Shown here: in pieces, positions 56,952-64,000 of the stretch | Layout: every line of letters begins with the position of its first letter | How positions within the stretch are numbered: position 1 is the first letter of the stretch | From: SZUA-36 sp963727635 | Lineage (GTDB): Bacteria; Pseudomonadota; Gammaproteobacteria; Xanthomonadales; SZUA-36 | Direction: 5' to 3' | Assembly (NCBI GenBank): GCA_963727635.1 | Contig: CAVSHP010000025.1 | Coordinates: forward strand, 88,308-152,307 | DNA length: 64,000 nt | Made by a program: the position numbers and the translations under genes | Notes under the pieces: generated by a model | The model's input: only the letters and a program-made list of their open reading frames with translations | What the model was told of the DNA's origin: nothing | Databases searched by the model: none

Positions 56952-57894
56952 AGCGGTCAAACTCCTTTGCAAGTCTTTGAATCTTTTCTTCCGGTGTCAC
57001 GGGAGGAACGGCCCGGACTTCATCGTAGACGGGGAAACTGTCATCGCGGAAAAACATGCCGAGGCGGAGCATGTCTTTACGCTGGGCCAGCGAGCGTGCT
57101 TCATCCAGATCTTTCGGATCATGTTCACGTTGCGCTTTGAACAGCTTGTCGAGACCAGGCACGTTGATGCCATTCTCGTGCACCAGCAATTCGGTCAGGT
57201 CGGGGTTTTTGACATTTTCGGCAAAAACATCCGAGGTGAATTTCGGGCAACGCTGCAGGATGCGGATAAAGGAAAATCCGGGATGCGCGAAGCCTGCCTC
57301 CAGGGTGGCATAAAGATGCGCCGGCACCCAGTCCGCGGTCTGGGCAACAAATGATGCATTCGAGATACCCAGTGTTGCCTGTAACGGATCCAGTGGCGGT
57401 AACACCGACCCGCGTGGCGAGGTGTTCGAGGTAAAACCCTGCGGTGTGGTCGGTGAGGTCTGGTTCTTGGTCAGGCCATAAATATTGTTGTCCAGCAGCA
57501 ACACGGTCATGTTGGCGTTGTAGCGCGTCGCATGAATCCAGTGGCCGGCGCCGATGGAGGTGCAATCGCCATCACCCATGACAACGAATACATCCAGTTC
57601 AGGCCGCGCCAGTTTGAGACCCGTTGCGATCGGCAGGGCGCGTCCGTGAATACCGTGAAAGCCATATGAATTGACATAGTGGGGGAAGCGGCTTGAGCAA
57701 CCGATACCCGAGACAAATGCCATCTTTTCCGGCTTCAGTTGATCATTGGCCAGCAGGCGCTTGACCGCGTTCAGGGCGCCGAAATCACCGCAACCGGCAC
57801 ACCATTTGCCTTCACGTTTTTGGTAATCATCTGCCACCAGGCATGACGATGCATCGTCTTCAAGCGCCAGCAGGGAAATTGGAATACTGCTCAT
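56941..57894 (-). CDS. korB: 2-oxoacid:ferredoxin oxidoreductase beta subunit (KorB-like)
   Basis: 317 residues, TPP- and [4Fe-4S]-binding subunit. EGKWCAGCGDFGALNAVKRL and SGIGCSSRFPHYVNSYGFHG contribute cluster Cys; VVMGDGDCTSIGAGHWIHAT plus DNNIYGLTKNQTSPTTPQGF is the TPP/Mg motif. RILQRCPKFTSDVF supplies the fourth Cys. Sequence is typical of 2-oxoglutarate/2-oxoacid oxidoreductase beta subunits; substrate (2-oxoglutarate versus others) is inferred. Four-base overlap with korA. Confidence 0.88.
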   Translation of the reverse strand: MSSIPISLLALEDDASSCLVADDYQKREGKWCAGCGDFGALNAVKRLLANDQLKPEKMAFVSGIGCSSRFPHYVNSYGFHGIHGRALPIATGLKLARPELDVFVVMGDGDCTSIGAGHWIHATRYNANMTVLLLDNNIYGLTKNQTSPTTPQGFTSNTSPRGSVLPPLDPLQATLGISNASFVAQTADWVPAHLYATLEAGFAHPGFSFIRILQRCPKFTSDVFAENVKNPDLTELLVHENGINVPGLDKLFKAQREHDPKDLDEARSLAQRKDMLRLGMFFRDDSFPVYDEVRAVPPVTPEEKIQRLAKEFDRYAV

Positions 57895-59777
57895 TTGGAC
57901 GCTCCTTTCTCATGCATTGCAATAATGGAATTGTAAATATCATTTGGCCGTAGCGGTTGTCCCGGACAACTCGTCCAGCAATCCACGTCAACCAGGGTTT
58001 GTGCACGCAACAGAAACGCGAGTTGGCCAAAGCGGCGTGTTTCTTCGGTGATGTAGGGGTCGCCCACCTTGTCGGAGTAATTGATCTCGACCGTCATGAC
58101 CTTCTTGAAGCGGCTGAAAATCTCTTTCAGACCCGGCTCCAACGGCGACATGAAAGTCAATTGGCAGGTTGAAACCTTGCGGCCTTCAGCACGTGCCCGA
58201 TCGACGGCTTCTTCGATGGCGCCCTGTGTTGAACCCCAGCCAACCACCAGCATATCACCTTCCTCATCGCCGTGAATTTCGGGCGGCTCAAGGGTGGACT
58301 GGAATACGGCCAGTTTGCGGCTGCGCATTCTGCAACCACGTTCATTGCTGTCAGGGTCGTAGGAAACATTGCTCCATTCATCATGCGCCAGGCCGGTTAC
58401 GGTATGCGCGCCGCCCGGGGTGCCGGGTATGAAGCGTCTGGACAAGCCGGTTTCGGGATCCCAGTCATAGGGGCGCAAGCCCTCGGGTACTGGTGAAAAA
58501 TCGATCGGCGCCTGCTGCCAGCGGATATCAAACTCAGGCCTGGTGAACTGCTGTACGCCGGTTGCGAGGTTGGCGTCCGTCAGCACGATCACCACGCAGC
58601 GGAAGGTTTCGGCGATGCGGCGTGCGGTGATCATGGCATGGAAGCATTCTTCAATCGACCGTGGTGCGATCACGACGCGGGGTGCGTCACCGTGTTGGCC
58701 AAAAATCGAAGACAACAGATCGGACTGCTCCACCTTGGTTGGCAGACCGGTTGATGGTCCGCCGCGCTGGACATCCAGAACGACCAGCGGAATCTCTGTC
58801 ATGATGGCGAGCCCAATGAACTCGGTCTTCAGCGCCATACCCGGGCCTGAGGTAACCGTCAACGCTACCTTGCCACCGTAGGAGGCGCCCAGCGCCACAC
58901 CGCAGGCGGCAATTTCATCTTCCGCCTGGTGGACCATGCCGCCGTAGTTTTCAATAATGGAAGCCAGTTCATGTGAAACCGATGTTGCCGGCGTGATCGG
59001 GTACATGGCGCACAATTCCATACCGGCGGCGACGGCACCCAGTGCAGCGGCCTGGTTGCCGTTCATGACGACACGTTCTTCCGTGGCGGGAATGGTTTCA
59101 ATAATGAACTGGAAGTCCAGGTTTTCACGCGCCCAGGCCATTCCGTGCTTGACCAGGTCGATGTTGATCTCGGTTATCTTGGCGGGTTTTTTCTTGAAAA
59201 TCTGCGCGATCTGTTTCTCGATGATGGAAAGATCGCGCTGGTAGATCTCGGCCAGCAAACCCAGGGCAAACATGTTCTTGCCATGCTGTGGGTTGTCCAC
59301 AAACTTGAGGGTTTCTTCCTCGATGGGCACCAGGATAAACCGGTAGTTCTTCGAGGACATCTCTTCCATTGCTGCCGCGTAAATCTTGCGGATGGTCTCG
59401 TCTTCGTGGTGTTCCCACGAGCTTTCCAGCAGAATGATGCAATTGTCATCGAAGGAACCAAGCCGGTGACGTGACAGGCAAACCTGGTCATTGAACGCGA
59501 TGGCCAGCTTGGACTGGTCGCCCCAGTTGGTAATCTTGTGCGTGCCAAAGCGGATGATATTGCCAGACGTGCTGGTTACAGTATGGTGCGGGGGTTCGAT
59601 TTCGGCTGGAATAATCTCCACGGTCCAAACACCGTTACCCATCTTGGCGCATGTCTGGCCAAAAATCTGTGCGCACTTTTGCGCGCCTTCGCCCGAGTTG
59701 GTGATAATTTCAACTGTATGTTCTGGAACATCAGTGACTTTCACGTTATTCACTGTTTCTAAAGCTGGACTTTCCAA
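57891..59777 (-). CDS. korA: 2-oxoacid:ferredoxin oxidoreductase alpha subunit, gamma-alpha fusion (KorA-like)
   Basis: 628 residues. The N-terminal gamma (CoA) domain (GEGAQKCAQIFGQTCAKMGN, DQVCLSRHRLGSFDDNCIIL) is fused to the alpha pyrimidine domain with GNQAAALGAVAAGMELCAMY then PITPATSVSHEL, VHQAEDEIAACGVALGASYG, TSGPGMALKTEFIGLAIMTE, QRGGPSTGLPTKVEQSDLLS and FGQHGDAPRVVIAP. First gene of the kor-rnf operon; a 195-base divergent spacer separates it from an SDR gene. With KorB it forms an alpha-beta pair reducing ferredoxin with 2-oxoacids or, in reverse, carboxylating acyl-CoA. Confidence 0.9.
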   Translation of the reverse strand: MESPALETVNNVKVTDVPEHTVEIITNSGEGAQKCAQIFGQTCAKMGNGVWTVEIIPAEIEPPHHTVTSTSGNIIRFGTHKITNWGDQSKLAIAFNDQVCLSRHRLGSFDDNCIILLESSWEHHEDETIRKIYAAAMEEMSSKNYRFILVPIEEETLKFVDNPQHGKNMFALGLLAEIYQRDLSIIEKQIAQIFKKKPAKITEINIDLVKHGMAWARENLDFQFIIETIPATEERVVMNGNQAAALGAVAAGMELCAMYPITPATSVSHELASIIENYGGMVHQAEDEIAACGVALGASYGGKVALTVTSGPGMALKTEFIGLAIMTEIPLVVLDVQRGGPSTGLPTKVEQSDLLSSIFGQHGDAPRVVIAPRSIEECFHAMITARRIAETFRCVVIVLTDANLATGVQQFTRPEFDIRWQQAPIDFSPVPEGLRPYDWDPETGLSRRFIPGTPGGAHTVTGLAHDEWSNVSYDPDSNERGCRMRSRKLAVFQSTLEPPEIHGDEEGDMLVVGWGSTQGAIEEAVDRARAEGRKVSTCQLTFMSPLEPGLKEIFSRFKKVMTVEINYSDKVGDPYITEETRRFGQLAFLLRAQTLVDVDCWTSCPGQPLRPNDIYNSIIAMHEKGASK

Positions 59778-59972
59778 TTCTACTTACTCCCAGTACCCGA
59801 GGAATTAAAAAATAAAATCCTTCGTCTTCCCAATGAAGATATTAAACCTATTTTTGGATGATTCGGGAATGCATAGTAGGGCATGACATAGAGCAGCAAC
59901 TTGATATTTGTCAATTAATTTGAGATTGGTGAAATTCTTTATAATACCTCTCTTTACAACGAGGACAGACAA

Positions 59973-60728
59973 ATGGCAGGTGTTGAAGGAAGGGTTGCGC
60001 TGGTTACGGGAGCGGGTCGTGGCATAGGACGCGAAACCGCCGAATTGCTGGCGAACAGGGGTGCACGGGTAATGACCGTCGCACGTAGTGAAAGCGAGTT
60101 GCGGGAAACCGGTATGGAATACACCGTGGCAGACCTCGGAACGCTCGAAGGTTGTGAGAGAGCCGTCGCGGAAACCCTGCAACGGCTCGGGCCGGTAGAT
60201 ATCTTTGTCTGCAACCATGGCATTGGCTCCGCCCATGAAAGGGTCATCTGGGAACAGGATAAGGCGACCTGGGAAGAAACGATGCGGATCAACCTGGACG
60301 GCCCGTTTCACCTTTCGCGGCTGATCGTAAAATGCATGGTCGAGCAGCGTTACGGGCGCGTGGTGTACACAAGTTCGACAGCAGGCCAGGTCGCAGAGTT
60401 CGCCGGTTCTGCCTACAACTGCTCCAAGCATGGCCTGATTGGCCTGATGCGTTCAGTGGCGCGGGATGCGGGTGCATTCGACGTTACCTCGAATGCGGTC
60501 CTGCCGGGCTGGGTGCGGACGGAAATGGCGGAACGTTCCGCCAGGGCAGAAGCACTTGCTGCCGGTATCACGCCTGAGGAGGTCTGGCGACAGCGAGAGA
60601 GCCTGTACGCGCCGGGCCGCGTCGCCACACCCCGCGAGGTGGCGGAGATGATCGCCTTCCTGGCATCAGAGGAATCAAGTGGCGTCAGCGGCCAGGCGAT
60701 TACCGTTGCGTTGGGTGGGCTGACTTAA
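59973..60728 (+). CDS. SDR-family oxidoreductase
   Basis: 251 residues, classical SDR. GRVALVTGAGRGIGRETAEL (NAD(P) site), DIFVCNHGIGSAHERV (a CNHG variant of NNAG), VVYTSSTAGQVAEFAGSAYN then CSKHGLIGLM (Ser and YxxxK), and the end ESSGVSGQAITVALGGLT. Likely a 3-hydroxyacyl-CoA dehydrogenase or 3-oxoacyl reductase given the thiolase and multifunctional-type SDR that follow on the other strand, convergent by six bases. The cofactor is not decided. Confidence 0.85.
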   Translation: MAGVEGRVALVTGAGRGIGRETAELLANRGARVMTVARSESELRETGMEYTVADLGTLEGCERAVAETLQRLGPVDIFVCNHGIGSAHERVIWEQDKATWEETMRINLDGPFHLSRLIVKCMVEQRYGRVVYTSSTAGQVAEFAGSAYNCSKHGLIGLMRSVARDAGAFDVTSNAVLPGWVRTEMAERSARAEALAAGITPEEVWRQRESLYAPGRVATPREVAEMIAFLASEESSGVSGQAITVALGGLT

Positions 60729-60733
60729 TGGAT

Positions 60734-61915
60734 TTACAAAACCTCAAACAGTCCTGCAGCACCCATGCCGCCACCGATGCACATCGTAACAACGACATAC
60801 TTCACCCCGCGGCGTTTGCCTTCAAGCAATGCGTGGCCGACCAGACGTGCTCCACTCATGCCATAGGGATGCCCGATAGAGATTGCCCCGCCATTGACGT
60901 TAAGTTGCTCGTTGGGTATGCCCAGGCGGTCGCGGCAGTAAATGACCTGGACCGCAAACGCCTCATTCAATTCCCACAAGCCTATGTCATCCATCGTGAG
61001 GCCGTGTTGCCTGAGCAGTTTCGGTACTGCAAAAACCGGTCCGATACCCATCTCATCCGGCTCGCAACCGGCAACCGTGATACCCCGATATACACCCAGC
61101 GGTTCCATGCCACGTTGTTCGGCAAGCTTGCTTTCAACCAGCACCGAGGCTGCGGCGCCGTCAGAAAGCTGGCTGGCGTTGCCGGCAGTAATTGAGCCGC
61201 CTTCAATTACCGGTTTCAGACCTGCCAGGCCCTCGGCGGTCGTGCCCGGACGGTTACCCTCATCGTGTGACAGGGTCACATCCTTGAAGCCGATCTCACC
61301 TGTCACTTTGTCCATAAAGCCCTGGTTGGCGGTCACCGTCAAGATTTCTTCGGCAAACTTGCCTGCTTGTTGCGCTGCCGCGGTGCGTTGCTGGCTTTGT
61401 AGTGCATATTCGTCCTGGGCCTCACGCGATACGGAATAGCGCTCGGCAACCACTTCTGCAGTTTGCAACATCGGCATATAGATATGTTGATGTGCCGCCT
61501 CGAGCTTCGGATCAATAGCCCTGTACACGTTCATATGCTGGTTTTGAACCAGGCTGATTTGCTCCATGCCCGCGCCAACAATGATTTGCATGCCATCGTG
61601 AGTGATCTGCTTGGCGGCAGTGGCAATCGACATCAGGCTGGATGAACACTGACGGTCTATGGTCATGCCACTTACCGTCACCGGCAGACCGGCGGCCAAC
61701 GCGGCAAGACGGCCGGGGTTAGGGCTGCATGTTCCCTGCGGCATGGCGCAACCCATGATGACATCATCGACTTCGGCCGGGTCGACACCGGCACGCTCGA
61801 CCGCAGCACGTATCGCTATACCACCCATGGTCGGTGCTTCGGTATTGTTAAAAAGTCCACGGTAGGCCTTGCCTATCGGTGTGCGGGCTGTTGATACAAT
61901 TACTGCCTCTCTCAT
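60734..61915 (-). CDS. Acetyl-CoA C-acyltransferase (thiolase)
   Basis: 393 residues, thiolase family. Nucleophile Cys in MTIDRQCSSSLMSIATAAKQ, GMEQISLVQNQ, SQLSDGAAASVLVE, NEAFAVQVIY, His of GGAISIGHPYGMSGARLVGH and second Cys in VVTMCIGGGMGAAGLFEVL. Cleaves 3-ketoacyl-CoA or condenses acyl-CoAs. It lies 23 bases downstream of an SDR of the hydroxyacyl-CoA dehydrogenase type, forming a likely two-gene beta-oxidation operon. Confidence 0.9.
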   Translation of the reverse strand: MREAVIVSTARTPIGKAYRGLFNNTEAPTMGGIAIRAAVERAGVDPAEVDDVIMGCAMPQGTCSPNPGRLAALAAGLPVTVSGMTIDRQCSSSLMSIATAAKQITHDGMQIIVGAGMEQISLVQNQHMNVYRAIDPKLEAAHQHIYMPMLQTAEVVAERYSVSREAQDEYALQSQQRTAAAQQAGKFAEEILTVTANQGFMDKVTGEIGFKDVTLSHDEGNRPGTTAEGLAGLKPVIEGGSITAGNASQLSDGAAASVLVESKLAEQRGMEPLGVYRGITVAGCEPDEMGIGPVFAVPKLLRQHGLTMDDIGLWELNEAFAVQVIYCRDRLGIPNEQLNVNGGAISIGHPYGMSGARLVGHALLEGKRRGVKYVVVTMCIGGGMGAAGLFEVL

Positions 61916-61938
61916 TTCAATTTCTCCGAATATATCAG

Positions 61939-62843
61939 TCAGGGGTTAACGCCCAGGGCTTTTTTCGCTTTATCCACAAACCTGTTGGTCTGGTTGAATC
62001 CTGCGGTCAATTCCAGTTCACCGTCACGCGCATTGATTGTATCGAGATGGGCCAAGACGTTTTCTGGCGTTTGTTGTGCGGGTGGCAAATAGATGCCTTC
62101 GGTTTCGTAAATGTGTGTAGAGGCATAGGCGCCCGCACCGGCGCAAAGAATCATGCGGTTGGGGGAGTCCTCTGCGCATAACACCAGCAGTCCGGCAGTG
62201 GAGGACTCTGTGGTCAACACCTCAAACGCCGTATCATCGACCAGGCCTTCCAGCATCCGGGTGCCCGCAGCGGGCGCCAGCGAGTTGACCCTGATACCGT
62301 ACTTGGCGCCTTCGAGGACCAGCGTATTCATCAGGCCGACAACCGCCATCTTGGCCGCACCATAGTTGGTTTGGCCAAAGTTGCCATATAAGCCGCTGGA
62401 ACTCGTGGTCATGACAACACGACCGTAATTCTGTGTACGCATGATCTCCCACACCGCCTTGGTGCAATAGAACGTGCCATTCAGATGGACATTGATCACC
62501 GCCTGATAATCGTCGAGCGTCATCTTGACGAAACTCCTGTCACGCAAGATGCCAGCATTGTTGACCAGGATGTCCACCCGGCCCCAGGTAGCCATGGTCT
62601 TTTCCACCATGGCCTGGACCTGTCGAAATCAGCCACGTTTGCGCCATCGGAAATTGCCTCGCCACCGGCGGCCAGGATTTCTTCGACGACCGCGTTGGCT
62701 GTGTCATTGGCGCCATTTTTTGCGGCCAGATCGTTGACCACGACTTTGGCGCCGCGAGCGGCCAGTCCAAGGGCATGGGAACGACCCAGTCCGGCGCCGG
62801 CACCGGTTACAATCGCAACCCGATTATCAAAACGAACACTCAT
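61939..62843 (-). CDS. SDR, (3R)-hydroxyacyl-CoA dehydrogenase-like (one frameshift)
   Basis: About 300 residues. First frame: RFDNRVAIVTGAGAGLGRSH then ALGLAARGAKVVVNDLAAKN and GANDTANAVVEEILAAGGEA, the signature of the SDR domain of peroxisomal multifunctional enzyme type 2. Second frame: VDILVNNAGILRDRSFVKMT, YGRVVMTTSSSGLYGNFGQT then NYGAAKMAVVGLMNTL (YxxxK), RVNSLAPAAGTRM. The frames join near 62622 (DFDR-VQAMVEK) by one missing base. The C-terminal 40 residues (PENVLAHLDTINARDGE) extend past the SDR core as in that family. Confidence 0.85.
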
Positions 62844-62930
62844 TTGCTGTCTCCCTGATAATTCTATTTGTGGTGGTTTTTGCAGGGTGTTGCCCTATCG
62901 GTCGGCCTGTGTACTGCAGCGCATCAAAGG

Positions 62931-63060
62931 CCGAGCATATCACAACGACTACATAGTTTAAAAACACTAATTCATATAACAGTTAATATTATACCAAGCG
63001 TTAGTATATGTTGACCAGATGCAGAAAGGCGGAAAACAACCAAGTTGGGATTTATACCCG
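62931..63060 (+). repeat. 130-base direct repeat, copy 1
   Basis: Begins CCGAGCATATCACAACGA, includes ACAGTTAATATTATA and TTAGTATATGTTGACCAGAT, and ends with CAAGTTGGGATTTATACCC. Copy 2 is collinear, same orientation, same length, with roughly one quarter of positions changed. No coding potential. Confidence 0.75.
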
Positions 63061-63286
63061 ATAAAGAAGTCAATTCCAAAGCGTTTACGGGTGATTCCGG
63101 AGTTCGGATTCCGTATTCTGGAAGGCAGGCTCTAGCCTGCTGTTTATTCGCCGCCCATGAGGAAACCTGTCCCAGGAGTCGTCATCGGGATAATATTTGC
63201 GCCACATGTTGGACCGCTTAAACTGGCCGGTCCAAATGATGCATTAATACAATTGAAGCGCTGAACGAGGAAAAATATCCTGTAGC

Positions 63287-63557
63287 TCAAAAATTATTAT
63301 CCAGCCAAACAATCAGTTCCTGCCAAGTCTCGGCAGGGAACCTGGCGTGATAGGAATTTTTCAATATGACAAATTCCTTCCTGTCGCCGGGTACCTCGTC
63401 ATAAAGCTCCCTTACTTTTTCAACATCAAACAATCGAAATCCCCACATGATTGCTTTTCGGTTTCACTGGAATATATGCCAGGGTTAAAGCAGCGAAGAA
63501 CACTACAACAACCAGGGTAAGGATCGTATAGAAGATTTTTTTTAGTACCTTTTTCAT
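63287..63557 (-). pseudogene. Remnant of an exported alpha/beta-hydrolase
   Basis: Two short minus-strand frames in sequence. 63426-63557 encodes 43 residues with a signal peptide (MKKVLKKIFYTILTLVVVVF then FAALTLAYIP). 63287-63448 encodes 53 residues beginning MWGFRLFDVEKVRELYDEVP and then EFVILKNSYHARFPAETWQE. The second resembles the end of an alpha/beta-hydrolase with its catalytic His (NSYHARFP). The middle of the enzyme, including any nucleophile Ser, is missing, so this looks like an internal deletion that left both ends. Confidence 0.5.
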
Positions 63558-63708
63558 GTTGAACAACACGGTCAGAGTTGAGAGTCTGAAGTTGGGATAC
63601 GGTTTCAGTGTTAGCGATTTTTTAAGCTTGCATCCTTTTCAGGGCACTGAGATGGCTTACGCTGTATTTTTCCTGTCAATTGGCCAATAGACTGAAGTCT
63701 GATGCATA

Positions 63709-63838
63709 CCGAACATATCACAACGAATAGGTGGTCTAAATACACTAATTAATATCACAGTTAATATTATATGAAGCGTGAGTATATGTTGACTGCATGC
63801 TAAAATATAGTAAATAATCAAGTTGGGATTCACGCCCT
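63709..63838 (+). repeat. 130-base direct repeat, copy 2
   Basis: Begins CCGAACATATCACAACGA, includes ACAGTTAATATTATA and GAGTATATGTTGACTGCAT, and ends with CAAGTTGGGATTCACGCCC. The pair brackets the hydrolase remnant, as expected of a duplicated non-autonomous element or of target-site-like ends. Confidence 0.75.
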
Positions 63839-64000
63839 AAAAGGGAAAGGGGCGGGAAGTCATCCCGCACATAAGCAGGATGATATGAAGACGACGGCGT
63901 GCACATGGTGAATAGCTTCTGACTAGCAGACTTCCTTCCGCTCGCCAGCCGGTGGCCAACCCTTAGGACTAACAAGCATACAAATACTAATGCAGCCATA

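Larger units (their letters stand above)
62844..64000. other. About 1.16 kb without an intact gene
   Basis: Contains two copies of a 130-base repeat (62931-63060 and 63709-63838), a hairpin GCAGGCTCTAGCCTGC at 63126-63141, and a gene remnant at 63287-63557. The 84-codon minus-strand frame at 63745-63999 has no protein-like composition and runs through repeat copy 2. AT content is higher than in the rest of the window. Confidence 0.5.

Noticed and set aside
63745..63999. 84-codon minus-strand frame at the right edge
   Set aside because: Reads through repeat copy 2, low-complexity composition, no family features.

Overview
The window looks like chromosome from a Gram-negative, probably gammaproteobacterial, chemolithotroph or facultative anaerobe. 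Pointers are lipid A acylation genes, an Rnf complex, a bidirectional Hox NiFe-hydrogenase, ferredoxin-dependent 2-oxoacid oxidoreductases, pyruvate phosphate dikinase and O-succinylhomoserine sulfhydrylase. The taxon is an inference from gene content. I see no rRNA, tRNA, CRISPR array or intact transposase.

Layout. 1-6.4 kb: end of ppdK, an SDR, a metallo-beta-lactamase-fold hydrolase with an in-frame stop, small proteins, an ATP-grasp protein and a D-2-hydroxyacid dehydrogenase. 6.7-9.1 kb: an ArsR regulator, a permease and a thioredoxin-like protein. 9.1-15.3 kb: alpha/beta hydrolase, BON lipoprotein, amidohydrolase, large metalloprotease. 15.4-22.3 kb (minus strand): acpXL, fabZ, two ketosynthases, an SDR, a zinc-type dehydrogenase, an lpxXL-like acyltransferase and a phosphopantetheinyl transferase. 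This matches the rhizobial locus for very-long-chain fatty acid (VLCFA) on lipid A. 22.5-32.3 kb: hemerythrin, serine hydrolase, metZ, response regulators, membrane proteins, an SQR-like flavoprotein, arfB. 32.7-37.9 kb (minus): hoxFUYH plus its protease. 38-45.5 kb: MgtC/DUF4010 protein, ankyrin protein, secreted protein, P1 peptidase, apbE. 45.6-59.8 kb (minus): korA-korB-unknown-rnfB-nifJ-rnfCDGEA-small Cys protein, then apbE. 60-62.8 kb: two SDRs and a thiolase. 62.9-64 kb: non-coding, with a 130-bp direct repeat.

How it fits together: KorAB and NifJ exchange electrons with ferredoxin, Rnf couples ferredoxin to NAD and an ion gradient, ApbE would flavinylate RnfD and RnfG, and Hox links H2 to NAD(H). 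With PPDK these could serve reductive (rTCA-like) carbon assimilation or fermentative redox balance; the window alone does not decide.

Quality caution: many genes carry single-base frameshifts although their conserved motifs are intact. They are dense at 17.2-21.5, 34-39, 40.8-42.7 and 46-50 kb and nearly absent at 50-60 kb. I give full-length spans bridging these breaks and treat most as probable sequence errors.
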